Shown piece after piece: positions 24,898 to 35,541 of a stretch of DNA of 64,000 nucleotides. Within the stretch, counting starts at the first letter, position 1, and each line of letters begins with the position of its first letter. Under the pieces are notes generated by a model, which had not been told where the DNA came from, searched no databases, and was given only the letters and a program-made list of their open reading frames with translations. Made by a program: the position numbers and the translations under genes. This DNA is from Extensimonas perlucida (lineage in GTDB: Bacteria > Pseudomonadota > Gammaproteobacteria > Burkholderiales > Burkholderiaceae_C), in contig NZ_VMYE01000003.1 of the NCBI RefSeq assembly GCF_007655255.1, positions 186,001 to 250,000 of the forward strand. Reading direction: 5' to 3'.

Positions 24898-25536
24898 TCA
24901 GGTGCCGCCCACGAAGGGGTTGCTGCGCCGCTCGCGCCCAAAGGTGCTCTCGGGCCCGTGGCCGGGGATGAACACCGTCTGGTCGCCCATGGGCCACAGG
25001 CGCTGGACGATGCTGTCGATGAGCTGCTGGTGGTTGCCGCCCGGAAAGTCCGTGCGCCCAATGCTGCCCGCGAACAGCACGTCACCGACAAAGGCGCGGT
25101 CGATCTGCGGCGCGTGGAACACCACATGGCCGGGCGTGTGGCCGGGCGTGTGGCGCACCTGCAGCGTCTCCTGGCCCACCTGCACGGTGTCGCCGTCGTA
25201 GAGCCAGCGCGTGGGCGTGAACGGCACGGCGGGCGCAAAGCCGAAGGCCGCGCTTTGCTGCGCCAGACCGTCGATCCAGAACTGGTCGCCCGGGTGCGGG
25301 CCGACGATGGGTATCCCGAGGTATTGCGCGAGCTCACCTGCGCCGCCAGCGTGGTCTATGTGCGCGTGCGTAAGCCAGATCTGCGTCGGCTTGACGCCCA
25401 GGCGCCTGGCTTCGGCAAGCAGTTGATCAATGTCGCCGCCCGGGTCGATGAGCGCCGCCTCATGCGTGGCATCGCACCAGACGATGGAGCAGTTCTGCTG
25501 GAAAGGCGTGACGGGGATGGTACGGTAGTGGAGCAT
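24898..25536 (-). CDS. MBL-fold metallo-hydrolase (glyoxalase II-like)
   Basis: A 212-residue metallo-beta-lactamase-fold hydrolase with the metal motif THAHIDHAGG (about 56), a further His in HTPGHTPGHV (about 133), Asp in AFVGDVLFAGSIGRTDFPGG and His in PGHGPEST (about 196). This is the YcbL/GloB-like subgroup; substrates include lactoylglutathione-type thioesters or persulfides, but the specificity cannot be read. It lies 28 bases downstream of the GspE-like gene on the minus strand and faces mpl. Confidence 0.88.
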   Translation of the reverse strand: MLHYRTIPVTPFQQNCSIVWCDATHEAALIDPGGDIDQLLAEARRLGVKPTQIWLTHAHIDHAGGAGELAQYLGIPIVGPHPGDQFWIDGLAQQSAAFGFAPAVPFTPTRWLYDGDTVQVGQETLQVRHTPGHTPGHVVFHAPQIDRAFVGDVLFAGSIGRTDFPGGNHQQLIDSIVQRLWPMGDQTVFIPGHGPESTFGRERRSNPFVGGT

Positions 25537-25564
25537 GGCGGGTTCCGTAGGGGAAATGGACGAG

Positions 25565-27526
25565 TCACAAATTGCTCGCGGCGATCACCTCGGGCATGTC
25601 GGTCAGGCCTTGCAGCACTTTTTCGATGCCGTCCTGGCGCAGCGTCAGCATGCCGGCGGCGAGCGCCGAATGGCGGATGTCCGAGGCGGGCGCGCGGTGG
25701 CGGATGTGCTGGCGGATGGTGTCGTCGCTCAGCATCAGCTCGTGAATGCCCATGCGCCCGCGGTAGCCGTGGCCCTCGCAGTCCTTGCAGCCCACGTGCT
25801 TCCACAGGCGCAACGCACCGCCCTCGCCGCCGAAGCGCTGGCGCCACTGCGCGATCAGCGCCGCACGGACTTCGGGCGTGTTGGTGGTGCCGCTTTCGAG
25901 GTACTGCGACGCCAGGCCGTCGAGCTCGTCGGCCTCGGCCACGCGCGGGGCGCGGCAGGCCGTGCACAGACGCCGCACCAGGCGCTGCGCCAGGATGCCG
26001 AGCAGCGAATCGGAAAAGTTGAACGGATCGAGCCCGATTTCGAGCAGCCGCGTGATGCTCTCGGGCGCCGAATTGGTGTGCAGGGTGGAGAGCACCAGAT
26101 GCCCGGTGAGCGAAGCCTCGATCGCGATGCGCGCGGTTTCCTCGTCGCGCATCTCGCCGATCATGATCACGTCGGGGTCGGCGCGCAAAAAGGTGCGCAT
26201 GGCTGCCGCGAAAGTCCAGCCGATGCGCGGGTTCATCTGCACCTGGCGTAGCCCGGCCTGGGAGATTTCGATCGGGTCCTCGGCCGTCCAGATCTTGCGG
26301 CTGTCGGTGTTGAGCTCACGCACCACCGAGTGCAGCGTGGTCGTCTTGCCGCTGCCCGTGAGGCCGCAGACCAGGATCAGGCCGTAGCTCTTGCGCATCA
26401 AGGTACGCAGCCCCGCCAGATTGCCCGGGCTCAGGCCGATCTGATCGAGCGGCAGCGGCTTGGCGCCCGAGAGCAGACGCAGCACCACGTCCTCAAGCCC
26501 GCGCGAAGTGGGCACCGTGACCACACGCAACTCGACCGGCGGGCCGCCGAAGCGCGCAAAGTCGATCTTGCCGTCCTGCGGCTTGCGGTGCTCCGAAATA
26601 TCCATGACCGCCATGATCTTGAGGCGTGCCACCAATGCAAATCGATAGCGCGTAGGCAACTCCAGATAGGGTTGCAGATCGCCATCGATGCGCAGGCGTA
26701 TGCGCACCGGCTGCGGCGGTGGCTCGGTTTCGATGTGGATGTCGGAGGCGCGGTGAGAAATGGCTTCAGTGATCAGCGAGTTGATGAGGCGCACCAGGGT
26801 GTTGTCGGATTCGCTGATGACGTCGGCTGGCGTCACGTCGAGATCCGCGCCCGCCGCGTCCAGGCTGGAGGCCAGCTCCCGCGCACTCGAGGGTCGGGTC
26901 ACCATAGCGCCATTGGCCGCTGCAGGCGAAGCGGTCTTTTTCGTCCCTGCTGCGGCGTTGCTGACCTCGTCATAAAAGCGGCTGATCGCCGGCAGCAGCG
27001 TGCCCGGCGCGGCGTGCACCGGGATCAGGCGCCGCTGCGTCAGAAAGCGCAACTCATCGAGCAGCACACGGTCGTGTGGGTCGGCCATCAGCAGCACCAG
27101 CGCATCGTCGCGCGCGAGCAGCGGCAGCACCGATTCGCGCTCGGCCACCGTGCGCGGCACCAGCGCCAGGGCCGCCGGGTCGGGCGTCAGCTTGCCGGGA
27201 TCGACCACATACTCGCCCAGCCAGCTGTCGATGACGCGCTGCAGCTGCTCCGGCGTGACATGGCCGTGGCTGACGAGGATTTGCCCCAATTGCGGGTCAT
27301 TGCCGTTTTCGCGCTCGAACCGCTGGATCTGCAGCGCATCGGCGAGCACGGGTGGGGTGATGAGGCCCGCATGCACCAGCGCCTCGCCGAGGTGATGCGC
27401 TTTGCCTATGATCGGATGCGGGACGGTGACCAGCTTCCACAGCGCCTCGGCATGCGGAGGCGTGAAAGTGCGCATCGAGGCCTCGGCGGGCTGGTCGGCA
27501 AAGGCTGGGTCAGAAATATCGGACAT
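25565..27526 (-). CDS. GspE/PilB-type secretion ATPase
   Basis: Hexameric ATPase of 653 residues. A MshEN-type N-terminal domain lies at about 35-180 (GEALVHAGLITPPVLADALQIQ). The catalytic domain has an ASDIHIE segment, Walker A GLTGSGKTTT (about 410), Asp box and Walker B region (LRADPDVIMIGEMRDEETA), and the late tetracysteine region (CTACRAP ... CKDCEGHGYRGRMGIHE). It powers assembly of type IV pili or type II secretion pseudopili. No other pilus genes adjoin, so its system is undetermined. Confidence 0.88.
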   Translation of the reverse strand: MSDISDPAFADQPAEASMRTFTPPHAEALWKLVTVPHPIIGKAHHLGEALVHAGLITPPVLADALQIQRFERENGNDPQLGQILVSHGHVTPEQLQRVIDSWLGEYVVDPGKLTPDPAALALVPRTVAERESVLPLLARDDALVLLMADPHDRVLLDELRFLTQRRLIPVHAAPGTLLPAISRFYDEVSNAAAGTKKTASPAAANGAMVTRPSSARELASSLDAAGADLDVTPADVISESDNTLVRLINSLITEAISHRASDIHIETEPPPQPVRIRLRIDGDLQPYLELPTRYRFALVARLKIMAVMDISEHRKPQDGKIDFARFGGPPVELRVVTVPTSRGLEDVVLRLLSGAKPLPLDQIGLSPGNLAGLRTLMRKSYGLILVCGLTGSGKTTTLHSVVRELNTDSRKIWTAEDPIEISQAGLRQVQMNPRIGWTFAAAMRTFLRADPDVIMIGEMRDEETARIAIEASLTGHLVLSTLHTNSAPESITRLLEIGLDPFNFSDSLLGILAQRLVRRLCTACRAPRVAEADELDGLASQYLESGTTNTPEVRAALIAQWRQRFGGEGGALRLWKHVGCKDCEGHGYRGRMGIHELMLSDDTIRQHIRHRAPASDIRHSALAAGMLTLRQDGIEKVLQGLTDMPEVIAASNL

Positions 27527-27586
27527 AAGCAATAGCCTGGGTAAGCAAAATGCGTGGGCAAAGGCGCTTTTGCGCGCAAACCAAGG

Positions 27587-28402
27587 TCAAAGCGCCAGGG
27601 CGTAATCGATGGTGATCGGCGCGTGGTCGGAAAAGCGCTGCGCCTTATAGACATGCTCGGCGCGTGCCAATTCGGCCAGCGCGGGCGTGGCCAAGTGGTA
27701 GTCGAGCCGCCAGCCCACGTTCTTCGCCCAGGCTTGGCCGCGGTTGCTCCACCAGGTGTAGGCCGCGTCGGTGGCGCTGGGCTGCAGCCGGCGATAAACG
27801 TCCACGAGCCCGGCCGGGCTGTCATTCGTGCGTAACAGCTTTGTCAGCCAGGCGCGCTCTTCGGGCAGAAAACCGCTGTTTTTCTGGTTGTTGCGCCAGT
27901 TTTTCAGGTCTATGGGCTGGTGCGCGATGTTGAGGTCGCCGCAGAGGATGAACTCGCGCTCGGCCTGCAACTGCAGCAGGTGCGGGTAAAACGCCTCGAG
28001 AAAGCGGAACTTGGCCTGCTGGCGCTCCTCGCCCGAGGAGCCGCTCGGAAAGTACGCGCTCACGATGGAGAGCTTGCGCGCGGGCGTGTCGAAGCGCAGC
28101 TCGAGGTAGCGCCCCTCGGCGTCGAATTCGGGCACGCCAAAGCCCATCCGCACGTCGCTGGGTGCGTGGCGCGTGTAGATGCCCACGCCCGCATAGCCTT
28201 TTTTCTGCGCAAAGTGAAAAAAGCCCTGCAGCCCGGCAAGCTGCTCGAAGCGGCCCTGCACGTCGGCGGCCTGGGCCTTGACCTCCTGCACACAAATACA
28301 ATCCGGCCGCGTGGCGGCGAGCCATTGCTCCACGCCTTTGCTGGCGGCCGAGCGGATGCCGTTGAGATTGAGGCTGCTTAACTTGAACAAGGGTTTTTCC
28401 AT
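27587..28402 (-). CDS. xth: Exodeoxyribonuclease III (AP endonuclease)
   Basis: Mg-dependent AP endonuclease/3' exonuclease of 271 residues. LSSLNLNGIRSA (about 9), ICVQEVKAQ (catalytic Glu), ILCGDLNIAH (Asp-Asn) and RLDYHLAT ... SDHAPITID (Asp-His) give all the active-site blocks. The ATG at 28402 shares the CCATGG palindrome with the pyrE ATG on the other strand. A TTG at 28390 (reading MFKLSSLNLNG) matches the family N-terminus better and may be the real start. It acts in base excision repair. Confidence 0.93.
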   Translation of the reverse strand: MEKPLFKLSSLNLNGIRSAASKGVEQWLAATRPDCICVQEVKAQAADVQGRFEQLAGLQGFFHFAQKKGYAGVGIYTRHAPSDVRMGFGVPEFDAEGRYLELRFDTPARKLSIVSAYFPSGSSGEERQQAKFRFLEAFYPHLLQLQAEREFILCGDLNIAHQPIDLKNWRNNQKNSGFLPEERAWLTKLLRTNDSPAGLVDVYRRLQPSATDAAYTWWSNRGQAWAKNVGWRLDYHLATPALAELARAEHVYKAQRFSDHAPITIDYALAL

Positions 28403-29117
28403 GGGGGACAAGGGCGTGCAAAGCGCACCACAAAGCCAGCTGGCGCAGGATTTCGTGCGTTTCGCCGTCGAGGCCGGTGTGTTGCGCTTCGGCGAATTCA
28501 AGACCAAGGCGGGGCGCCTGAGCCCCTATTTCTTCAATGCCGGGCTGTTCGACGACGGCGCCAAGCTCGGCCGGCTCGCGCAATTCTATGCAAGCGCGCT
28601 GCAAGCGAGCGGCATCGCCTTCGACATGGTATTCGGCCCGGCCTACAAAGGCATCCCGCTCGCGGCCACCGTGGCCGTGGAGCTCGCACGCCGGGGGCGC
28701 AACGTGCCCTTCGCCTACAACCGCAAAGAAGCCAAAGACCACGGTGAGGGCGGCACGCTCGTGGGCGCGCCATTGCGCGGGCGCGTGCTCATCATCGACG
28801 ACGTGATGTCCGCGGGCACCGCGGCGCGCGAGTCGATCGCGCTGATCCGCGCCGCCGGCGCCACGCCGCATGCGATGGTGGTCGCGCTCGACCGGCAGGA
28901 AAAAGCCACCGAAAACGGCCAGGACGTGCCCTACAGCGCCGTGCAGTACGTGCGCCGCGAACTCGGCCTGCAGGTGTGCGCGATTGCGCGCCTGGCAGAT
29001 TTATTGCTGTACCTGTCCGACGCGGCCGGGGACGCAATGGCAGCCCACCGCGCCCGGGTGCTCGCCTATCGCGAGCGCTACGGGGTCGATGACGATGGCG
29101 GGGGAGCGATTTTTTGA
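28401..29117 (+). CDS. pyrE: Orotate phosphoribosyltransferase
   Basis: A 238-residue enzyme that forms OMP from orotate and PRPP in pyrimidine synthesis. The PRPP-binding signature VLIIDDVMSAGTAARES lies at about 133-150, and FGEFKTKAGRLSPYFFN is the orotate-side region. The start ATG overlaps the xth ATG on the other strand, so an internal GTG (28416) is possible. The stop overlaps the next start (TTGA). Length is near the proteobacterial norm of 213-230. Confidence 0.93.
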   Translation: MGDKGVQSAPQSQLAQDFVRFAVEAGVLRFGEFKTKAGRLSPYFFNAGLFDDGAKLGRLAQFYASALQASGIAFDMVFGPAYKGIPLAATVAVELARRGRNVPFAYNRKEAKDHGEGGTLVGAPLRGRVLIIDDVMSAGTAARESIALIRAAGATPHAMVVALDRQEKATENGQDVPYSAVQYVRRELGLQVCAIARLADLLLYLSDAAGDAMAAHRARVLAYRERYGVDDDGGGAIF

Positions 29118-29812
29118 ACCAATTCTGGAACATCGGTGCGGCGCTGCTTGCCGGCTTGGGTGCCGCCGCCGCGGGCGCGCAGCCAAGTTCGGGCGCCAGC
29201 ATCTACACCTGCATCGATGCCCAGGGCCGGCGCATCACCTCCGACCGCCCCATCGTCGAGTGCCTCGACCGCGAGCAGCGTGAGCTCGGCCCCACGGGCG
29301 TGACGCGCCGCAAGATCGGCCCCTCGCTCACCGAACAGGAGCGTGCGGCCCTCGAAGCGCAGCGCCGCAAAGAGGCCGAAGAGCAATCGCGCCTCCTCGA
29401 AGAGCGCCGCCGCGACCGCGCCCTGCTCGCGCGCTACCCGAACCAGGCCGCGCACGATGCCGAGCGCGCCGCAGCGCTTGCGCAGGTTGATGAAGTGTCG
29501 GCCATCGCCCGCAAACGCCTGCAGGAATTGCTGCAGGAGCGCAAGGCGCTCGACACGGAAATGGAGTTCTACCAAAAGGACCCGGGCAAAGCCCCCCTGA
29601 AATTGCGCCGCCAGGTCGCCGAAAACCAGGATGAAATGGCCGCGCAGTGGCGCTTCATTGCCAACCAGGAGCAGGAAAAGCGCCGCATTCAGCAGCGTTT
29701 CGATGCCGAACTGGCGCACCTGCGCCAACTGTGGGATAGCCAGCGCTCACCGCCCGCCGCAGCGCCTGTGCAGGCGCCTGCCACCGCCCCCAATCCGCCC
29801 GCAATGCGCTGA
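29114..29812 (+). CDS. DUF4124 domain periplasmic protein
   Basis: A 232-residue protein using a TTG start (29114), with GGGGGAG about 7 bases upstream. N-terminal signal peptide (NIGAALLAGLGAAAAGAQP) is followed by a short DUF4124 domain (ASIYTCIDAQGRRITSDRPIVECLDREQRELG, about 28-60). Then a long, charged, predicted coiled coil (about 75-205), rich in Glu/Arg/Ala, and a Pro/Ala tail. Function unknown; probably periplasmic. The TTGA overlap with the pyrE stop suggests coupling. Confidence 0.75.
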   Translation: MNQFWNIGAALLAGLGAAAAGAQPSSGASIYTCIDAQGRRITSDRPIVECLDREQRELGPTGVTRRKIGPSLTEQERAALEAQRRKEAEEQSRLLEERRRDRALLARYPNQAAHDAERAAALAQVDEVSAIARKRLQELLQERKALDTEMEFYQKDPGKAPLKLRRQVAENQDEMAAQWRFIANQEQEKRRIQQRFDAELAHLRQLWDSQRSPPAAAPVQAPATAPNPPAMR

Positions 29813-29833
29813 AAAGCGGCCCCGTCAGGCCGC
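29812..29833 (-). terminator. Rho-independent terminator downstream of gatB
   Basis: On the minus strand GCGGCC (complement of 29828-29833) pairs with GGCCGC (complement of 29816-29821) around the six-base loop TGACGG, followed by TTTTC. It lies 15 bases after the gatB stop. The stem is short and the T run is only four, so the confidence is moderate. Confidence 0.45.
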
Positions 29834-29847
29834 CCCGCTGCGATCGT

Positions 29848-31299
29848 TCATCCGCCGAGCTTGGCGCGCAGCAGCGCATTCACCTGCTGCGGATTCGCCT
29901 TGCCCTTGCTCGCCTTCATCACCTGGCCGACGAGCGCGTTGAAAGCCTTGTCCTTGCCGGCCTTGAACTGCGCCACGTTGTCGGGGTTCGCGGCGATCAC
30001 TTCGGCGATGATCTGCTCGAGCGCGCCGGTGTCGTTGACTTGTTTCAGGCCCTTGGCCTCGATCAAGGCATCGACATCGCTGCCCTCGCCCTTCCACAAG
30101 GCGTCGAATACCTGGCGCGCTGCACTGTTGCTGAGCGTGCCGTCGGCGATGCGCGCTATCAGCGCCGCCAGCTGCGCGGCCGCCACGGGCGATTGCGCTA
30201 TGTCGATCTCTTCGGCGTTGAGGCGCCGCGAGACTTCGCCCATGATCCAGTTGCTCGCGAGCTTGGGCTGGCCGCAGGCGCGCGCCACGGCCTCGAAGTA
30301 CGCGGCCATCGCGGGCGACTGCGTGAGCGTGCTCGCGTCGTACTCGGGCAGGCCATACTCGGCCACGAAACGCGCTGCCATGGCACGGGGCAATTCGGGC
30401 ATCGGCGCACGCTGCTCTTCGATCCATTGCTCTGAAATATAGAGCGGCGGCAAGTCCGGGTCAGGGAAATAGCGATAGTCGGCCGCGTCCTCTTTGGTGC
30501 GCATGGCGCGTGTCTCGCCCGTCGCGGGGTCGAACAGCACCGTGGCCTGCTGGATCGCGTGGCCGTCCTCGAGCTGCTCGATCTGCCAGCGGATCTCGTA
30601 GTCGATCGCCTGCTGCATGAACTTGAAGCTGTTGAGGTTCTTGATTTCGCGCCGCGTGCCCAGCGGCTGGCCGGGCTTGCGCACGCTCACGTTCGCATCG
30701 CAGCGAAAACTCCCCTCCTGCATGTTGCCGTCGCAAATGCCTATCCAGGTGACGATCTTGTGCAGCTCTTTGGCATAGGCCACGGCTTCCTCGGTACTGC
30801 GCATGTCAGGCTCGGTGACGATTTCCAGCAGCGGCGTGCCGGCGCGGTTCAGGTCGATGCCGCTCATGCCGTGGAACTCTTCGTGCAGCGACTTGCCGGC
30901 ATCTTCTTCGAGGTGCGCGCGCACCAGGCGCACGGTTTTTTTCGCCTCGCCCACGTAAAACACCACCTCGCCGCCTTGCACCACGGGGATTTCATACTGG
31001 CTGATCTGGTAGCCCTTGGGCAGATCAGGGTAGAAATAATTTTTGCGCGCAAAAATGCTCATAGGCGCAATGTGGGAGCCGAGTGCCAATCCCAATTTGA
31101 TAGCGCACTCGACGGCCGCGCGGTTCATCACCGGCAGCGTACCGGGCAAGGCCAGATCGACCGCGCAGGCCTGCGTATTGGGCTCGGCACCAAACGCCGT
31201 GGAGGCGCGGCTGAAGATTTTGCTGCGCGTGGCCAGCTGCGCATGGGTTTCGAAACCGATGACGACTTCGTAGCCGTGGATCAATGTGCTGCTCGTCAT
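29848..31299 (-). CDS. gatB: Asp-tRNA(Asn)/Glu-tRNA(Gln) amidotransferase subunit B
   Basis: A 483-residue subunit that activates misacylated Asp-tRNAAsn or Glu-tRNAGln. The start shows [21 protein letters not shown]; the [21 protein letters not shown] and [17 protein letters not shown] segments match the cradle domain. The YqeY-like C-terminal tail (about 340-480) binds tRNA. It ends the gatC-gatA-gatB operon and is separated from gatA by one base. Its presence implies indirect synthesis of Asn- or Gln-tRNA in this organism. Confidence 0.96.
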   Translation of the reverse strand: MTSSTLIHGYEVVIGFETHAQLATRSKIFSRASTAFGAEPNTQACAVDLALPGTLPVMNRAAVECAIKLGLALGSHIAPMSIFARKNYFYPDLPKGYQISQYEIPVVQGGEVVFYVGEAKKTVRLVRAHLEEDAGKSLHEEFHGMSGIDLNRAGTPLLEIVTEPDMRSTEEAVAYAKELHKIVTWIGICDGNMQEGSFRCDANVSVRKPGQPLGTRREIKNLNSFKFMQQAIDYEIRWQIEQLEDGHAIQQATVLFDPATGETRAMRTKEDAADYRYFPDPDLPPLYISEQWIEEQRAPMPELPRAMAARFVAEYGLPEYDASTLTQSPAMAAYFEAVARACGQPKLASNWIMGEVSRRLNAEEIDIAQSPVAAAQLAALIARIADGTLSNSAARQVFDALWKGEGSDVDALIEAKGLKQVNDTGALEQIIAEVIAANPDNVAQFKAGKDKAFNALVGQVMKASKGKANPQQVNALLRAKLGG

Positions 31300-31300
31300 C

Positions 31301-32797
31301 TCACAATCCCCCGGGCTGGCGCAAATGAAAATCCGTCACCTGCTGCAAGCGATGCGCCGCATTCAGCAGTCGGGCTTCCTGGAAATAATTGCCGATGAGC
31401 TGCAGCCCCACGGGCATGCCGTGCGCGCCAAAGCCTGCGGGCACGCTCATGCCGGGCAGGCCGGCGAGCGAGGCGGGCAGGGTGTAGATGTCGGCCAGGT
31501 AGTTGGCCACAGGGTCATCGGCCTTCTCGCCGATCTTCCAGGCCACGCTCGGCGCCACGGGACCGGCGATCAGGTCGCATTGCGTGAAAGCCTGCTGGAA
31601 GTCGTCAGCGATCATGCGGCGGATTTTTTGCGCCTGCAGGTAGTAGGCGTCGTAGTAGCCGTGGCTCAGCACGTAGGTGCCTATCATGATGCGGCGCTTG
31701 ACCTCGTCGCCGAAGCCTTCGGCGCGGGTTTTTTTGTACATGTCTTCGAGGTCGGTGTAGTCGCGCGCGCGGTGGCCGAACTTGACGCCGTCGTAGCGGC
31801 TCAGGTTGGAGCTTGCCTCGGCGGGCGCGATGATGTAGTACACCGGAATGGACAATTCAGTGCGCGGCAAGCGGATGGGCACGAGCGTGGCGCCGAGTTT
31901 TTCGTACTCTTTGAGCACGGCTTCGACAGCCGCGCGCACGTCGTCGGCCAGCCCATCGCCGAAGAATTCGGCGGGGATGCCGACGCGCAGCCCAGCGAGG
32001 CTGTCGTTCAGCCGCGCGCTGAAATCCTCGGCGGGCAGGTCCAGGCTCGTCGAATCACGGTCAGGGTCGGGGCCGCACAGGGCCGACAGCAGCAGCGCGC
32101 AATCGTGCGCCGAGTGCGCCATGGGGCCGGCCTGGTCGAGGCTGGAAGCAAAGGCGATCATGCCGTAGCGCGAGGCGCGCCCGTAGGTGGGCTTGATGCC
32201 CGTGATGCCGCAAAACGAGGCGGGCTGGCGGATCGAGCCGCCGGTGTCGGTGCCCGTCGCGGCGGGCACCAGGCGCGCGGCCACGGCCGCGGCGCTGCCG
32301 CCCGAGGAGCCCCCGGGCACGCGCGTCGTGTCCCAGGGGTTGCGCACCGGCGCGGGCGCGTCAAAGCCCAGCGGCGCGATGGCCGAGTTCTCGTTGGCCG
32401 AGCCCATCGCGAATTCATCGCAGTTGAGCTTGCCCAGCGTCACGCAGCCGGCCGCGGCGAGGCGCTGCACCACGGTCGCGTCGAACGGCGACGGGTAGCC
32501 CGCGAGCATCTTCGAGCCCGCGGTGCTCGGGAAGTCCTGGGTGACGAAGATGTCCTTGTGTGCGATGGGCACACCTTCGAGCGGGCCGCCCGTGCCGGCC
32601 TGCAGGCGTGCATCGGCGGCGCGCGCCTGCGCGAGCGTCGCTTCCTCATTCAGCGCAAGGTATGCACCCAGGTGCTGATGGGTGCGCGCGCGCGCCAGAA
32701 AGTGCTGCGCCGCTTCGACGGCGGACACGCGGCGTGCGCGCAATTCGGCGGCGAGTTCGGCCACGCCCAGATCGTGCAATGCAGGGGTCGATGTCAT
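31301..32797 (-). CDS. gatA: Asp-tRNA(Asn)/Glu-tRNA(Gln) amidotransferase subunit A
   Basis: Amidase-signature enzyme of 498 residues, which frees ammonia from glutamine for the GatB site. The Ser-cisSer-Lys triad is visible: Lys in PIAHKDIFV (about 80), cis-Ser in [15 protein letters not shown] (about 155) and nucleophile Ser in [15 protein letters not shown] (about 180). Start at the ATG of [11 protein letters not shown]. Second gene of the gatCAB operon, eight bases after gatC. Confidence 0.96.
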   Translation of the reverse strand: MTSTPALHDLGVAELAAELRARRVSAVEAAQHFLARARTHQHLGAYLALNEEATLAQARAADARLQAGTGGPLEGVPIAHKDIFVTQDFPSTAGSKMLAGYPSPFDATVVQRLAAAGCVTLGKLNCDEFAMGSANENSAIAPLGFDAPAPVRNPWDTTRVPGGSSGGSAAAVAARLVPAATGTDTGGSIRQPASFCGITGIKPTYGRASRYGMIAFASSLDQAGPMAHSAHDCALLLSALCGPDPDRDSTSLDLPAEDFSARLNDSLAGLRVGIPAEFFGDGLADDVRAAVEAVLKEYEKLGATLVPIRLPRTELSIPVYYIIAPAEASSNLSRYDGVKFGHRARDYTDLEDMYKKTRAEGFGDEVKRRIMIGTYVLSHGYYDAYYLQAQKIRRMIADDFQQAFTQCDLIAGPVAPSVAWKIGEKADDPVANYLADIYTLPASLAGLPGMSVPAGFGAHGMPVGLQLIGNYFQEARLLNAAHRLQQVTDFHLRQPGGL

Positions 32798-32805
32798 GCG
32801 CGGCC

Positions 32806-33105
32806 TCACTCGATGACTTTGGGCACGAGGTACAGGCCGCGCTCCACGGCCGGGGCGCTGCGCTGGTTGCGTTCGCGCTGATTCGGCTCGCTCACCACGT
32901 CCTCGCGCAGCCGCAGGGCCACGGGCTGCACGGTGGCCACGGGGTGCGGCAGCGGCGTGAGGCCGCTGGTATCGACGGCGCGCATTTGCTCGACGATGGC
33001 AAAAAAGCCGTTGAGTTGCGTGTGCATGCGCTCGGCTTCGGCGGGGCTGAGCGCGAGCCGCGCCAGGTGCGCGATGCGCTCGATGTCCTGGGGTGTCAGT
33101 GCCAT
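32806..33105 (-). CDS. gatC: Asp-tRNA(Asn)/Glu-tRNA(Gln) amidotransferase subunit C
   Basis: The small linker subunit (99 residues) that wraps around Gat[24 protein letters not shown] and [23 protein letters not shown] are typical conserved blocks. First gene of gatCAB, divergent from mreB. The ATG at 33105 is chosen because the sequence upstream is noncoding and holds the family B repeat. Confidence 0.92.
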   Translation of the reverse strand: MALTPQDIERIAHLARLALSPAEAERMHTQLNGFFAIVEQMRAVDTSGLTPLPHPVATVQPVALRLREDVVSEPNQRERNQRSAPAVERGLYLVPKVIE

Positions 33106-33258
33106 AAAAACAAGGGTGAAAGTGGTGCTGCCACAGATGTAAAACTGTGCTGCGCACGGGGCCGCAAGAGGGCCCGCGCGGGGGTGATCAGGTATTATCC
33201 CGGCTTTGCCGCAATACCCTCCCTCCTGCCGGTCATTGTGCGAAAAAAGCAAAACCTG

Positions 33259-33335
33259 GACTTACGCAAACAAGGATGCAACGAGGTGTTTTGCCATGGG
33301 TCGAACGCCGTGCCTCACCCCGATTTGCGTAAGTC
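33259..33335 (+). mobile_element. Family B repeat, copy 1 (77 bp)
   Basis: A 77-bp element bounded by perfect 12-bp inverted ends GACTTACGCAAA / TTTGCGTAAGTC. It sits in the 302-bp gatC-mreB divergent intergenic region, between gatC and the mreB Shine-Dalgarno. A second copy is at 61593-61669 with the same length and nearly the same interior (CAAGGATGCA...CGAGGTGTTTTGCC). Noncoding, so at most a MITE-like passenger. The rest of the intergenic region shows no gene. Confidence 0.8.
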
Positions 33336-33407
33336 GTGAAAACTTTTGACCCCACCAACCCGGCACTGGCAGGCCGCACGTGCATGCCGTGCCTCAGAGG
33401 ATTTTGA

Positions 33408-34451
<1,044 letters not shown>

Positions 34452-34578
34452 GGCGGTTGGGGCGCCGCGCGATCATGCCCTGCGGATGCCAGTGTGTGCG
34501 CTTGTGGCCCCTGCACGGATACCCACATCACACCTTGCCGTCGGCCCCACTCTGATCGCCCTGGACTGAAGCTCCCCC

Positions 34579-35541
34579 ATGCCGCCCGCAACCCTGGAGC
34601 GCAGCGCGCCCTCGCTCTTCAAGCGGGGGCCGTCGCCGCTGTCGCAACTGGCGCTGTACGCTGCGCTGGCGCTGTTCCTGATGGTGGCCGACGCGCGCTT
34701 TCAGCTCGTGGGGCCGCTGCGCCAGGCCGTGGCGACGGTGCTCTACCCCGCGCAGTGGTTGATGCGCCAGCCCGTGGAGTTCGCCCGCCAGGGGCTGGAC
34801 TACTTCCAGTCGCTGCACCAGGCCGAGGCCGACGCCCGTGCCGCGCGCGCCCAGATGCTGCAGCTCGCGCAGCGTGCACACCAGGCAGACTTGCTGCTGC
34901 AGGAAAACCAGCAACTGCGTCAATTGCTGCAACTGAAAAACCGTCTAGACACACCGGCCCAGGCGGCCGAGGTGATTTACGACGCGGCCGACCCGTTCGG
35001 CCGGCGCGTGGTCATAGACCGCGGCCAGGCCGCGGGCGTGGTGGCGGGATCGCCCGTCATCGATGCCGCGGGCGTGCTCGGCCAGGTGACGCGCGTGCTG
35101 CCGCTCGTGAGTGAAGTCACGCTGCTGATCGACCGCGAGCAGGCAACCCCCGTGCAGAACATGCGCACCGGAGTGCGCGGCGTAGCCTTTGGTGATCCTG
35201 TGGCGGGCCACACTGGCAGCCTGGAACTGCGCTTCATGCCCAGCAGCGCCGATATCCGCGAAGGCGACCTGCTCAGCACCAGCGGCGTCGATGGCGTTTA
35301 TCCACCGGGCCAGCCCGTGGCCCGGGTGCTGCGCGTGGAGCGCCGTGCCGACTCGACCTTTGCGCGCGTCATCTGCGCGCCGCTCGCCCAAGTGCAGGGC
35401 GCACGCCACGTACTCGTGCTGCAACCGCTCGCCGCGCGGCTGCCGGAGCGCCCACCGCCGGCAGTCCCCGAAACGCCCGCCGCAAAAAAGAAAGGCAAGG
35501 GCGAAAACAAGGCTGAAAACAAGGGAGGGCTCGCACCATGA
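34579..35541 (+). CDS. mreC: Rod shape-determining protein MreC
   Basis: A 320-residue periplasmic protein with one membrane helix (QLALYAALALFLMVADARF, about 21-40), a coiled coil (about 75-120, LLQENQQLRQLLQLKNRLD) and the beta-domain from about 130 (VIDRGQAAGVVAGSPVI). It links MreB to PBP2 outside the membrane. The C-terminus has a Pro/Lys-rich tail (PAAKKKGKGENKAENKG). Its stop overlaps the mreD start (ATGA). Confidence 0.94.
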   Translation: MPPATLERSAPSLFKRGPSPLSQLALYAALALFLMVADARFQLVGPLRQAVATVLYPAQWLMRQPVEFARQGLDYFQSLHQAEADARAARAQMLQLAQRAHQADLLLQENQQLRQLLQLKNRLDTPAQAAEVIYDAADPFGRRVVIDRGQAAGVVAGSPVIDAAGVLGQVTRVLPLVSEVTLLIDREQATPVQNMRTGVRGVAFGDPVAGHTGSLELRFMPSSADIREGDLLSTSGVDGVYPPGQPVARVLRVERRADSTFARVICAPLAQVQGARHVLVLQPLAARLPERPPPAVPETPAAKKKGKGENKAENKGGLAP

